This document shows, one piece after another, positions 1-9,110 of a DNA stretch of 64,000 nucleotides; within the stretch, counting starts at the first letter, position 1; each line of letters opens with the position of its first letter. The notes beneath the pieces were generated by a model. The model had not been told where the DNA came from, did no database searches, and worked only from the letters and a program-made list of their open reading frames with translations. The stretch covers positions 45,759 to 109,758 of the forward strand of contig JAFUDQ010000009.1 of assembly GCA_017459075.1 (NCBI GenBank), given 5' to 3'. This stretch comes from Bacteroidales bacterium (lineage in GTDB: Bacteria; Bacteroidota; Bacteroidia; Bacteroidales; UBA932). A program made the translations under genes and the position numbers.

Positions 1-117
1 GCTTCGCTCGCTCGAAATGACAGAGGACTCGCTCGAAATGACAGAGGACTCGCTCGAAATGACAGAGGACTCGCTCGAAATGACAAATTTGTCATCCCGA
101 GCGAAGCCGAGGGGTCT
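1..117. repeat. Hairpin repeat plus 21-nt tandem units inside the methyltransferase gene
   Basis: Bases 91-117 carry one full copy of the hairpin repeat (GTCATCCCGAGCGAAG then CCGAGGGGTCT). It is joined to about four tandem 21-nt units built on CGCTCGAAATGACAGAGGACT (roughly 1-90). The whole block is in frame with the minus-strand methyltransferase. Confidence 0.85.
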
Positions 118-336
118 CAGAACCTTGCACAGCAGGGGCGTTTCGGCGGTCAGTTCCAGAATCTCCGGGCAAATGAACAGCGTATCTATCCGGAAACCAG
201 CTTCAAGTGCGTGCTCCAGTTCCCTTCTGCCTTCCAAAACAAAAAGGCCCTTCTCCCGCCGCAGTTTAGACTTCTCCTGCAACGCCAGCAACTCCTTAAC
301 CTTCGGATTCTGTCCAGATGTAATTCTCTCTGCCAT
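1..336 (-). CDS. SpoU/TrmH-family RNA 2'-O-methyltransferase, N-terminal part (cut by window edge)
   Basis: The ATG at 336-334 opens a frame that stays open for 112 codons to base 1, so the C-terminal SPOUT catalytic domain lies outside the window. The first 70 or so residues match the substrate-binding domain of TrmH/RlmB-type methyltransferases: ITSGQNPKVKELLALQEKSK followed by LRREKGLFVLEGRREL. These enzymes methylate a ribose 2'-OH in rRNA or tRNA using S-adenosylmethionine. It starts 10 bp after the lysS stop codon, so the two are probably cotranscribed. From about residue 73 the frame enters hairpin repeats read as ISSESSV units, just where the linker between the two domains is expected. 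Whether the full gene is intact cannot be judged from this window. Confidence 0.72.
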   Translation of the reverse strand, partial: MAERITSGQNPKVKELLALQEKSKLRREKGLFVLEGRRELEHALEAGFRIDTLFICPEILELTAETPLLCKVLRPLGFARDDKFVISSESSVISSESSVISSESSVISSERS

Positions 337-346
337 ACGTGTTATG

Positions 347-1864
347 CTATAAAGACTTCTCCGGCCTCATCTGAGGGAAGAACAGCACATCCTGAATGGT
401 AGTCTGCCCGGTCATGAACATAGTCAGACGGTCAATACCCATTCCAAGACCGGAAGTCGGCGGCATACCATACTCAAGCGCACGAACAAAATCATAATCG
501 ATAAACATCGCCTCATCGTCACCGCCAGCCTTAAGCTTAGCCTGATCCTCAAAACGCTCAAGCTGGTCGACAGGATCGTTAAGCTCTGAATAAGCATTAG
601 CCAGCTCCTTGCCGCATACAAAGAGCTCGAAACGCTCTGTAAGGGCAGGATTCGTACGATGCCTCTTCGTAAGAGGAGACATCTCCACCGGATAATCAAT
701 CACAAAGGTAGGCTGAACAAAGTTCTTCTCACAATACTCGCCAAAAATAGCATCGATCAGCTTGCCAACACCCATCGAAGGAGTAATCTCAGCATTCAGC
801 TTCTTGCAAACCTCGCGAAGCTCATCAACACCCATACCTGCAACATCGACACCGGCATACTCCTTAATCGCATCAAGAATGCCGATGCGGCGGTAAGGAG
901 CCTTGAAATCAACCTCATTGCCGTTGATGGTAACCTTGGTAGCGCCGTTGACTGCGGTAGAAACCTTCTCCAGCATCTTCTCCACGAACTCCATCATCCA
1001 GATATAATCCTTGTAGGCAACGTAAATCTCCATGCAGGTGAACTCCGGGTTGTGAGTCTTGTCCATACCCTCGTTGCGGAAGTCCTTTGCAAACTCGTAA
1101 ACGCCGGGGAATCCGCCTACAATAAGTCTCTTAAGGTAAAGCTCGTTGGCAATCCTCATATATAAAGGAATGTCAAGGGCGTTGTGGTGGGTGATGAAAG
1201 GACGGGCTGTGGCGCCTCCAGGAATAGCCTGGAGGATAGGAGTCTCAACCTCAAGGCAGCCGGCAGCATTGAAGTATTCACGCATCGTGGCGATAATCTT
1301 CGCCCTCTTCACAAATACATCCTTAACCTGAGGGTTGACGATGAGGTCAACATACCTCTGGCGGTAGCGGAGCTCCGGGTCTGTAAAGGCATCATGCACC
1401 TTGCCATCGGCCTCCTTCACGATAGGAAGAACCTTCAGCGATTTGCTGAGGACGGTGAGCTCCTTTGCGTGAACGGACAGCTGACCGGTCTGGGTAATGA
1501 ATGCAAAGCCCTTTATACCAACGATATCGCCAATGTCCAGGAGCCTTTTGAAGACGGTGTTGTACATGGTCTTATCTTCTCCGGGGCAAATCTCGTCACG
1601 TTTCACGTAAACCTGGATACGTCCTGATTCGTCCTGAAGTTCCATGAATGAAGCCGCTCCCATGATTCTGCGGGACATTATACGGCCTGCAATGCACAAA
1701 TCCTGAAGATTATGCTCTTCCGGATTATACTCAACAGCAATTTTGGCTGCATTTGAATTTACCGGATAAAGCGGGGCAGGGTAGGGTTCAATACCAAGCT
1801 CCCTGAGTTTGTTCATTGATTCGCGTCTTAAGATTTCCTGTTCACTAAGCTGTTGTGTTGCCAT
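347..1864 (-). CDS. lysS: Lysyl-tRNA synthetase, class II
   Basis: The 505-aa protein charges tRNA-Lys with lysine in the cytoplasm. It shows an N-terminal OB-fold anticodon-binding domain (about residues 55-160) and a class II core. Motif 2 is visible as [15 protein letters not shown] and motif 3 as GLGMGIDRL near the C terminus, and the length is typical of bacterial LysS. The ATG at 1864 follows a Bacteroidota-type promoter closely. The next gene, a SpoU methyltransferase, begins 10 bp downstream of the stop. Confidence 0.96.
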   Translation of the reverse strand: MATQQLSEQEILRRESMNKLRELGIEPYPAPLYPVNSNAAKIAVEYNPEEHNLQDLCIAGRIMSRRIMGAASFMELQDESGRIQVYVKRDEICPGEDKTMYNTVFKRLLDIGDIVGIKGFAFITQTGQLSVHAKELTVLSKSLKVLPIVKEADGKVHDAFTDPELRYRQRYVDLIVNPQVKDVFVKRAKIIATMREYFNAAGCLEVETPILQAIPGGATARPFITHHNALDIPLYMRIANELYLKRLIVGGFPGVYEFAKDFRNEGMDKTHNPEFTCMEIYVAYKDYIWMMEFVEKMLEKVSTAVNGATKVTINGNEVDFKAPYRRIGILDAIKEYAGVDVAGMGVDELREVCKKLNAEITPSMGVGKLIDAIFGEYCEKNFVQPTFVIDYPVEMSPLTKRHRTNPALTERFELFVCGKELANAYSELNDPVDQLERFEDQAKLKAGGDDEAMFIDYDFVRALEYGMPPTSGLGMGIDRLTMFMTGQTTIQDVLFFPQMRPEKSL

Positions 1865-1891
1865 TTTTACCTCTTTTTATGTTACAATCTA

Positions 1892-1923
1892 CAAAGGTAA
1901 GAAAAAATTCTCCAAAACTGCAA
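1892..1923 (-). promoter_or_regulatory. Bacteroidota-type promoter for lysS
   Basis: On the minus strand, TACCTTTG (1899-1892) fits the -7 consensus TAnnTTTG. A TTG lies 21 bases upstream (1923-1921) as a possible -33 element. The leader to the lysS ATG would be about 20 nt. Confidence 0.5.
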
Positions 1924-2035
1924 TCTATTATTGTCTGTGACACTTTTTTAATAAGACGTGAATTGTGGTGTACTGTGACGCAAAATGAATAATATGCATA
2001 ATTAAATGAATATAAGTGTTTCGGTTAAAAAAGTA

Positions 2036-2066
2036 TTGTTTTATTCACTCCAAATGCGTAATTTTG
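2036..2066 (+). promoter_or_regulatory. Bacteroidota-type promoter for the SusC-led locus
   Basis: TTG at 2036-2038 and TAATTTTG at 2059-2066 are separated by 20 bases, fitting TTTG-N19-21-TAnnTTTG. This implies a leader of about 100 nt before the SusC ATG at 2172. The divergent space 1924-2171 holds no other gene. Confidence 0.55.
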
Positions 2067-2171
2067 CAGTTTAAAACGTTTTCTTGCGGTTCTGCGGCCA
2101 TGTGCTTTTCAGGGACTTGCATGAAAGAGTACTAAACGAACCTATTAATTACTAACTATTTATAAAAACGT

Positions 2172-5100
2172 ATGAGAAAAAAACTAATTCTTGTGCTGTT
2201 TCTTATGAGCGTGGCTCTGACGGTTTTCGCCCAGAATTCACGTAAGTTCACCGGTACGGTTACAGACGTACTTGGTGAACCCCTCATTGGAGCTGCAGTC
2301 CTGGTCGAGGGCACCACAGAAGGTGCCGTCACCGACTTTGACGGAAAGTACGAGCTTGTGACCACGGTCGCAAATCCGGTTCTCAGGTTTACCAGCATGG
2401 GCTATCGCGACGCAGTCGTAACCCCTGCTGCAGACCAGACAGTCGTGGACGTAGTGCTCGAAGACGATTCCACCCTGCTTGAAGGAACGGTTGTTACCGC
2501 CCTCGGTATCCGTCGTTCAGAGAAAGCGCTGAGCTACAATGTTCAGCAGGTAGATGGCGAGAAACTCACCAACGTGAAGACCGCCAACGTAATGTCCTCG
2601 CTGGCCGGTAAGATTGCCGGTGTTAACATCAACACATCTTCTGCCGGTGTCGGTGGTGCAACCAGGGTTGTGATGAGAGGTCCCAAATCTCTCTCCCAGT
2701 CCAACCAGGCCCTCTATGTAATTGACGGTGTTCCTATCAACAACCGCAACAACGGAGAGGTTTCCAATGGTATTTATTCTTCCCAGCCTGGTTCAGAGGG
2801 TATCTCCGACCTTAACCCTGAGGACATCGAGTCCATCTCCGTCCTCTCAGGTCCTGCCGCAGCCGCTCTTTACGGCTCAGCAGCCGCCCAGGGTGTTATC
2901 ATGATTACCACCAAGAAAGGCAAGGAAGGCCACATCAGCGTAACAGTCGCCAACAATACCTCTTTCTCCAACGCATTCATCATGCCGGAGTTCCAGAACA
3001 CTTACGGAAACCGTCCCGGTGAAACCAAGTCATGGGGAGAGGAAGGAGCAGGCACAAATTACGATCCCAAGAATTTCTTCCAGACCGGTTACGATATCCA
3101 GAATAGTATCGCCCTTACCACCGGAAACGAGAAGAACCAGACCTATGTATCAATAGGTACTGACAATGCCCGCGGTATCATCACAGGCAACACCTATGAC
3201 AGGTACAACGCAGCATTCCGCAATACAACCTCCATGCTGGATGACAAGCTCACCCTTGACTTCTCACTCAGCGTAACCAAGGAAAAAGATGCCAACCTTA
3301 TGTCCCAGGGCCAGTATTTCAACCCTCTGACATCTGTTTACCTTTTCCCTCGCGGAGAGGACTTTAACGCAGTACGTGCATTCGAGCTTTATGACGCTTC
3401 CCGCGAAGTTGCAGTCCAGAACTGGAACTTTGGAAACGACCTCCAGATGCAGAACCCTTACTGGGTGGCTAAGAGGATGGTCCGCTCAAACAACAAGCTT
3501 CGCTACATGCTCAGCACCTCCCTCAAATATGAGATCGCAAAATGGATAAACATCACCGGCCGTCTGCGTTGGGACGATGCTTCCACGAAATTTGAGGACA
3601 AGCGCTACGCATCAACCCTCACCCTCTTCACAGCCGGTTCCATCTATGGTTTCTATGGCCACAGCAACACTGCTGACCGCTCCCTCTACGGAGACATCAT
3701 GGCCAACATCAACCATAACTGGGAGAAGGTTTCACTCTCTGCCAACATCGGTACTTCATACAACCTCACCGCTTACGATGTATCCGGTTTCCAGGGCGGT
3801 CTCCGCGGTCCTTCAAACATCTTCTGGGACACCGCAATCGACCATCGTACCGCACACAATGACAACAGGCCGATATTCGCAAAGACCCGCCACAACATCC
3901 AGGCAGTATTCGCCAATGTTGAGCTTGGCTGGAACAGCCTCGTTTACCTCACCCTCACCGGACGTAATGACTGGGATTCCGCTCTTGCTGGAACTAACCA
4001 CGAGTCATTCTTCTATCCTTCTGTGGGTGTTTCCACCATCCTTTCCAAACTTCTCGGACTTCCTTCATGGTGGAACTTCCTCAAGGTTCGTGGCAGCTGG
4101 GCTTCCGTAGGTTCCGCAATCTCTCCCGGCATCACCACACCTTGGACATACAACTATGCTTCAAGTTCTTACAACTACTCAACCAATACCTATAAATATC
4201 CTGATTCATTCTATCCTGAGAAGACAAATTCCTGGGAGGTAGGTATCCAGTCACAGTGGTTCGACGGTGACCTTACCCTGGATGCAACCTGGTATCGTTC
4301 CAACACCTACAAGCAGACCTTCCTTCGTCCGCTCTCCGGTGCAACAGGTTATTCTTCAGAGTATTATCAGGCAGGTAACGTACAGAATGTGGGTATAGAG
4401 CTCGCCCTTGGTTTCAAACACACCTGGGGCAACTTCGGATGGAGCACCAACTTCACCTATTCCGCAAACCGCAACAAGATCGTTGAGCTTTACGCCGACA
4501 ACAAGGACGAGGTTATCTCCAAGGGAGGCCTCAACGGTATCGGTGTAATCCTTAAGACCGGCGGTACCATGGGTGACATCTATGACTATTCTTCATTCGA
4601 GGTAGACCACGAGGGCAACATCGCCCTTGACGCCAGCGGAAATATCATCCGCAAGACCCTCACCAACCCTGTTTACCGTGGCTCAGTTCTTCCCAAGGGC
4701 AACTTCGGATGGAACAACGAGTTCACCTTCAAGGGTGTGAACGTAGGCGCTCTCGTTACAGCAAGAGTCGGTGGTATCGTAATGTCACAGACCCAGGCTA
4801 TCCTTGATGAGTACGGCGTATCCAAGGCTTCCGCAGAGGCTCGTGCAGCAGGCGGATTCCGTGTCAATACCGGCGTGCTCAGCGCAGAGCAGTACTATTC
4901 AGTTGTAGGTGGTTCCAACCCTATCTGGCAGGACTACATTTACAGCGCAGACAACGTACGTATCCAGGAGGCTCACATCGGTTACAACTTCCCTGAGAAG
5001 TGGCTTGGTGGCAAGTCCCTGTACGTAGGTCTCACAGCCAACAATATCTTGATGATTTACAAGAAGGCTCCGTTCGATCCCGAGTCTGTCGCCTCTACCG

Positions 5101-5180
5101 GCACATACTACCAGGGCTTCGATTACTTCATGCAGCCTAGTCTCAGGTCTTGGGGTTTCAACGTAAGATTCAAATTCTAA
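2172..5180 (+). CDS. SusC/RagA-family TonB-dependent outer-membrane transporter
   Basis: This 1002-aa protein is predicted to import large glycans across the outer membrane with energy from TonB-ExbBD. It has a signal peptide (residues 1-21, ending VFAQ), a carboxypeptidase-regulatory-like domain (about 24-108, GTVTDVLGEPLIGAAV), a plug domain (about 115-250, with ALYVIDGVPINN) and a C-terminal beta-barrel ending in FNVRFKF, an aromatic terminus typical of barrels. The length is normal for SusC. Its SusD partner starts 22 bp downstream, and the following genes encode a GH18 enzyme and surface glycan-binding-type lipoproteins. The likely ligand is therefore an N-glycan or N-glycoprotein, which is an inference from context. 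Confidence 0.93.
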   Translation: MRKKLILVLFLMSVALTVFAQNSRKFTGTVTDVLGEPLIGAAVLVEGTTEGAVTDFDGKYELVTTVANPVLRFTSMGYRDAVVTPAADQTVVDVVLEDDSTLLEGTVVTALGIRRSEKALSYNVQQVDGEKLTNVKTANVMSSLAGKIAGVNINTSSAGVGGATRVVMRGPKSLSQSNQALYVIDGVPINNRNNGEVSNGIYSSQPGSEGISDLNPEDIESISVLSGPAAAALYGSAAAQGVIMITTKKGKEGHISVTVANNTSFSNAFIMPEFQNTYGNRPGETKSWGEEGAGTNYDPKNFFQTGYDIQNSIALTTGNEKNQTYVSIGTDNARGIITGNTYDRYNAAFRNTTSMLDDKLTLDFSLSVTKEKDANLMSQGQYFNPLTSVYLFPRGEDFNAVRAFELYDASREVAVQNWNFGNDLQMQNPYWVAKRMVRSNNKLRYMLSTSLKYEIAKWINITGRLRWDDASTKFEDKRYASTLTLFTAGSIYGFYGHSNTADRSLYGDIMANINHNWEKVSLSANIGTSYNLTAYDVSGFQGGLRGPSNIFWDTAIDHRTAHNDNRPIFAKTRHNIQAVFANVELGWNSLVYLTLTGRNDWDSALAGTNHESFFYPSVGVSTILSKLLGLPSWWNFLKVRGSWASVGSAISPGITTPWTYNYASSSYNYSTNTYKYPDSFYPEKTNSWEVGIQSQWFDGDLTLDATWYRSNTYKQTFLRPLSGATGYSSEYYQAGNVQNVGIELALGFKHTWGNFGWSTNFTYSANRNKIVELYADNKDEVISKGGLNGIGVILKTGGTMGDIYDYSSFEVDHEGNIALDASGNIIRKTLTNPVYRGSVLPKGNFGWNNEFTFKGVNVGALVTARVGGIVMSQTQAILDEYGVSKASAEARAAGGFRVNTGVLSAEQYYSVVGGSNPIWQDYIYSADNVRIQEAHIGYNFPEKWLGGKSLYVGLTANNILMIYKKAPFDPESVASTGTYYQGFDYFMQPSLRSWGFNVRFKF

Positions 5181-5202
5181 ACACCTGTAAACGAACAAGA
5201 TT

Positions 5203-6732
5203 ATGAAGAAAATATTTATATACGCACTCTCAGTTCTCGCAGGTATTGCAGCCCTTTCTGCTTGTACCAAGAATTTCGAGGATTTGAACCGCCCCGGCGG
5301 AAACCTGAGCAAAGAGGAATTGAGCCGCGACGGATGGGCACTCATGTCCTTCATCCAGCAGCTTGAGGATCAGGCTTTCCCTGAGCAGGAGAACACTTAC
5401 CAGATGAATGTTGACCTCATAGGAAACTATTGCGGCCGCTTCATGACTCACGCCAATCCTGGCTTCAGCAACAACAACTTCCAGAGGATGAACGCTCCGG
5501 AGGGTTGGGCGCGCTATCCATTCTCTGACTGTACACCTAAGGTGGCCAGCGCAATGCGTGAAATCGCTGCCAGGGTAGACAGTGACAATGCTTTCTATGC
5601 ATGGGCTCTTGTGGTACGTGCTGCAAGCCTTCTCCGCCTTACCGATATTTACGGACCTTTCCCTATTGGCGAGGACTCCAAATATTCTTCACAGAAGGAC
5701 GTTTACTACAGTCTTCTCAGCGACCTTGACCACGCTACCGATATCCTTGGTCCCCTTGTGGCGGCAAACCCAGCACTCACAATGGGTGATCCCGCACAGG
5801 ACAGGGTTTACGGCGGCAACATGGGCCAGTGGGTAAGATATGCAAACTCCCTGAAACTCCGTATGGCAATCCGCATGCGTTTTGCAGATCCCGCCAAGGC
5901 AAAGGAAGTTGCAGAGGCTGCCGTTTCTGCCGGTGTCATCACAGACAACGCAGACAACTGCAAGACCAACTATCGTCCTAACGGCCAGTACAAGACATCC
6001 GTTGAATGGGGTGACAGCCGCGTATGCGCAGACATCGAGTCTTACATGACCGGTTACAACGACCCTCGTGAAGGCAAGTACTTCAGCGCTACCGAGACTG
6101 CAGGAAACCGTCCTTACATCGGCTGCCCCGCTGCTGCAACAATCACCAACAAGGATGCTGCAGACGCTCTCTATTCAGCTGCCAATGTTTCTTCTGATAC
6201 CGATGGTGTATGGCTCACCGCAGCCGAGGTTGCTTTCTGCCGCGCAGAGGGCGCACTTGCAGGCTGGGAGATGGGTGGCACAGCCAAGAACTTCTATGAG
6301 AAAGGTATCGCCCTCTCATTCGAGCAGTGGGGCGCCGGCTCAGCCGATGCTTACATCGCCGATTCTTCTTCACTTCCTGCCAACTACAGCAATGCTGCCG
6401 GCGGTTACGGCCGTTCAAGCTACACAAGGGTAAGCAACATCACCATCGCTTGGAGTGACAGCGCATCAGACGAGGTTAAGCTTGAGCGCATCATCACCCA
6501 GAAGTGGATTGCCCTTTATCCGGAAGGCCAGGAGGCATGGTGCGAAATCCGTCGTACCGGTTATCCCAAGGTATTCCCTCTTGCCACTACTTCAGTTACC
6601 GGCGAGGACGTTCCCAACAGGGTTCCTTTCGATCCCCGCGAGGCAACTAACAACAGGGAAAACTATCTTGATGCTGTCGCTCTCCTTGGAGGCACTGATT
6701 CTTATACTACCAAATTGTGGTGGCAGCGTTAA
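5203..6732 (+). CDS. SusD/RagB-family nutrient-binding outer-membrane lipoprotein
   Basis: The 509-aa lipoprotein acts as the lid of the SusC channel on the cell surface. The signal peptide ends in a lipobox with Cys21 (AALSAC). The rest fits the SusD-like_2 type: an early region around LNRPGGNLSKEE, helical TPR-like segments including RAASLLRLTDIYGPFP, and a C-terminal segment with ERIITQKWIALYPEGQEAW. It follows SusC by 22 bp and precedes the GH18 gene by 21 bp, so it is clearly in the same operon. Confidence 0.93.
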   Translation: MKKIFIYALSVLAGIAALSACTKNFEDLNRPGGNLSKEELSRDGWALMSFIQQLEDQAFPEQENTYQMNVDLIGNYCGRFMTHANPGFSNNNFQRMNAPEGWARYPFSDCTPKVASAMREIAARVDSDNAFYAWALVVRAASLLRLTDIYGPFPIGEDSKYSSQKDVYYSLLSDLDHATDILGPLVAANPALTMGDPAQDRVYGGNMGQWVRYANSLKLRMAIRMRFADPAKAKEVAEAAVSAGVITDNADNCKTNYRPNGQYKTSVEWGDSRVCADIESYMTGYNDPREGKYFSATETAGNRPYIGCPAAATITNKDAADALYSAANVSSDTDGVWLTAAEVAFCRAEGALAGWEMGGTAKNFYEKGIALSFEQWGAGSADAYIADSSSLPANYSNAAGGYGRSSYTRVSNITIAWSDSASDEVKLERIITQKWIALYPEGQEAWCEIRRTGYPKVFPLATTSVTGEDVPNRVPFDPREATNNRENYLDAVALLGGTDSYTTKLWWQR

Positions 6733-6753
6733 ACCATTAAAACAAGGACGAAC

Positions 6754-7881
6754 ATGAAATCAATTTATAAATCATTGCTTGTCTGTGCAGGTATCTGCGC
6801 CTTGGTTGTCGGCTGCCAGAAATGGACTGACACAGAAATCAAGGACCCGCTTGACCTCACCAAAATCGACAAGTCGGAGGCTTACTATCAGGCGCTCCGC
6901 GACTACAAGCTGAACGATAAGCACTCTGTTGCTTTCGGTTGGTTCGGAAACTGGACCGGTACCGGAACTTCAATGGAGAACTCCCTCATGGGTCTTCCGG
7001 ACAGCGTTGACTTCGTTTCCCTTTGGGGTAACTGGGCCAATCCCGGAGAGGACCGTATAGCAGATTTCAAGAAGGTTAAGGAACTCAAGGGCACCCGCGC
7101 TCTCGTCTGCTTCCTTGTCTTCGATATCGGTGACCAGATTACTCCTGCAATGCCGGAGAACTATCCCGGTTCAGATGCCGATGGTTTCAACTGGAAGCAT
7201 GAATACTGGGGATGGGGAACCACCCTTGAGGAGCATGTTGCCGCTACTGAGAAGTATGCAAGGGCAATCCTTGACACCATCGCAAAATATGACTATGACG
7301 GCTTTGACCTTGATGCAGAGCCTTCTTACGCACAGCCGTTCCCTACAGACAAGGAACTCTGGCGCGGTGGAAAGGAAATCATGGAAGCCTTCGTAAGGAC
7401 TCTTGCTACAGAGCTCGGCCCCAAGGCCGGCAAGGGTAAACTCCTTGTAATTGACGGTGAGCCCGAGGCTATGGCAAAGGAATTCTGCGACTACTTTGAT
7501 TACTTCATCATCCAGGCTTACGGTTCATACAGCGATGCCAGCCTTGATTCCCGCTACTCAACCCAGCTCAACCACTGGCTTAAGAGGGAGGGCGACGAGG
7601 TAGGCCTTACTCCTGAGGAAATCGCAAACAAACTCATCGTTTGCGAGAACTTCGAGGCTTACGCCCAGAACGGCGGTGTGAACTTTACCAGGTCAAATGG
7701 CTCTACCACAAGGTCCCTTGACGGTTTTGCACACTGGAATCCTACTTATAACGGTGAAACCTTGAGGAAAGGTGGACTCGGTACTTATCACATGGAGTAC
7801 GAATACAAGGTTAGCGGCTATGAAGCAACCTATCCTTATATGAGGCACGCCATTCAGGTTATGAATCCGAGAATTGACTAA
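6754..7881 (+). CDS. GH18 lipoprotein, endo-beta-N-acetylglucosaminidase-like
   Basis: The 375-aa protein has a lipobox with Cys21 (LVVGC) and a family 18 glycosidase barrel. The catalytic signature DxxDxDxE is present as DGFDLDAE (residues 182-189), giving Glu189 as the likely acid/base. Related Bacteroides lipoproteins in the same gene order (SusC, SusD, GH18 and DUF1735 proteins) are endo-beta-N-acetylglucosaminidases that cut the chitobiose core of N-glycans at the cell surface. The sequence does not show whether this one prefers high-mannose or complex glycans. The downstream sialic acid genes favour complex, sialylated glycans, as an inference. Confidence 0.87.
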   Translation: MKSIYKSLLVCAGICALVVGCQKWTDTEIKDPLDLTKIDKSEAYYQALRDYKLNDKHSVAFGWFGNWTGTGTSMENSLMGLPDSVDFVSLWGNWANPGEDRIADFKKVKELKGTRALVCFLVFDIGDQITPAMPENYPGSDADGFNWKHEYWGWGTTLEEHVAATEKYARAILDTIAKYDYDGFDLDAEPSYAQPFPTDKELWRGGKEIMEAFVRTLATELGPKAGKGKLLVIDGEPEAMAKEFCDYFDYFIIQAYGSYSDASLDSRYSTQLNHWLKREGDEVGLTPEEIANKLIVCENFEAYAQNGGVNFTRSNGSTTRSLDGFAHWNPTYNGETLRKGGLGTYHMEYEYKVSGYEATYPYMRHAIQVMNPRID

Positions 7882-7896
7882 AACTTAGATTCGACT

Positions 7897-9096
7897 ATGA
7901 AAAAGACAATTATATTGACTGCCGTTGTGGCACTTGGCGCTCTCTTTACATCCTGCAAGGATGCAGAGTACACTCCGCTTGAGGGACAGGCTTTCATCGC
8001 CCAGACCCAGACCCGCGGCAACGCATACCAGACTATTACTGTAGGTAAATCTGTTGTATCGGCAGACCTTAACGTCCGTCTTTCCAACGTAGCAAAGAAG
8101 AGCTGTTCATTTACCGTAGCTCCCGATGCCGCTGCGCTTGAGAAATTCAACAAAACCAATTCTACTACCTATGTCATGCTTCCGGCCGATGGTTACACCA
8201 TCACCGATGCAAGTGACGTAGTTACCAACAAGCTTGTCATCGAGCAGGGACAGAGCATGTCTCCTTCACTCAGGGTCAACATCAGCCCTCTCTCAGAGGA
8301 GCTGCTTGAAACCGGCCAGAAATATGCCGTTGCCCTTACCATCAAGAATGATGATAACAATTCAACTCTTCTGCCTACGGCAAAGACAATGGTATATGTA
8401 ATTGACCGCGTTGTTATCCAGCCGGTTCCTGTTATCTTCAACAACGCCACCACAGGTACACAGATTCGTGGCCAGTTCGGTGAGCGCGGCATCTCTTTCC
8501 GCGAGTGGACATGGGAGGCCAACGTCAACATGGACAGGCTTGGAGTAGGCATCGGCCAGATGAACAACCAGGCCCTCCTGTCAGTAAACAGCACAAATGA
8601 GATTTATATCCGTTTCGGTGATGCTCCTATTGACGGCCGTGTTCTCCAGATCAAGACCCAGGGCACCCAGATGAACTCCAACATGATGTTCACTGCAAAC
8701 ACCTGGTATCATCTTGCATTTGCATGTACAGGCAACAAACTCTACCTGTATGTAAACGGTGAGCTTGACAACTCCATGGATCTTCCTGATACCGGTTATA
8801 CACTTGCCGGAACAGGCGATGCACAGGATTTCACAATCGCAGACAGCGGTACCTATTTCAAGGCTAACATGATGATTGCCGAGTGGAGGTTCTGGACTGT
8901 TGCCCGTTCACAGGCAGAGATTAAGAACAACATGTATTCTTGTGATCCCAAGACCGCCGGCCTTCTTGGCTACTTCAAGTTCAATGAAGGTGAGGGCAAA
9001 GACTACAGGGATGCTACAGGAAAGGGCGGAAACGCAGCTTCCCTGAATGTTCCTACCTGGGTTCCTGACGTAAGAATTGACGGTAAATCTGAATAA
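7897..9096 (+). CDS. Surface lipoprotein with DUF1735 and laminin-G/concanavalin-like domains
   Basis: This 399-aa protein has a short lipoprotein signal with Cys20 (ALFTSC). An N-terminal DUF1735/BT_3987-type domain (about residues 30-150) is followed by a laminin-G-like jelly-roll (about 190-390), with features such as FREWTWEANVNM, TANTWYHLAFACTG and LLGYFKFNEGEG. Proteins of this type in Bacteroidales loci bind glycans on the cell surface and have no known catalysis. It starts 15 bp after the GH18 gene. The likely role is to hold N-glycan or glycoprotein substrates near the GH18 enzyme and the SusCD pair. Confidence 0.82.
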   Translation: MKKTIILTAVVALGALFTSCKDAEYTPLEGQAFIAQTQTRGNAYQTITVGKSVVSADLNVRLSNVAKKSCSFTVAPDAAALEKFNKTNSTTYVMLPADGYTITDASDVVTNKLVIEQGQSMSPSLRVNISPLSEELLETGQKYAVALTIKNDDNNSTLLPTAKTMVYVIDRVVIQPVPVIFNNATTGTQIRGQFGERGISFREWTWEANVNMDRLGVGIGQMNNQALLSVNSTNEIYIRFGDAPIDGRVLQIKTQGTQMNSNMMFTANTWYHLAFACTGNKLYLYVNGELDNSMDLPDTGYTLAGTGDAQDFTIADSGTYFKANMMIAEWRFWTVARSQAEIKNNMYSCDPKTAGLLGYFKFNEGEGKDYRDATGKGGNAASLNVPTWVPDVRIDGKSE

Positions 9097-9110
9097 AAAT
9101 GCTACGACTT

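Noticed and set aside
1-117. Tandem 21-nt units at the left edge as a CRISPR array
   Set aside because: The units are contiguous with no unique spacers, are far shorter than CRISPR repeats, and belong to the hairpin repeat family seen elsewhere.
17-352. Plus-strand frame of 111 aa reading MTEDSLE repeats
   Set aside because: It is the reverse of the repeat block and of the minus-strand methyltransferase, which has clear family motifs.
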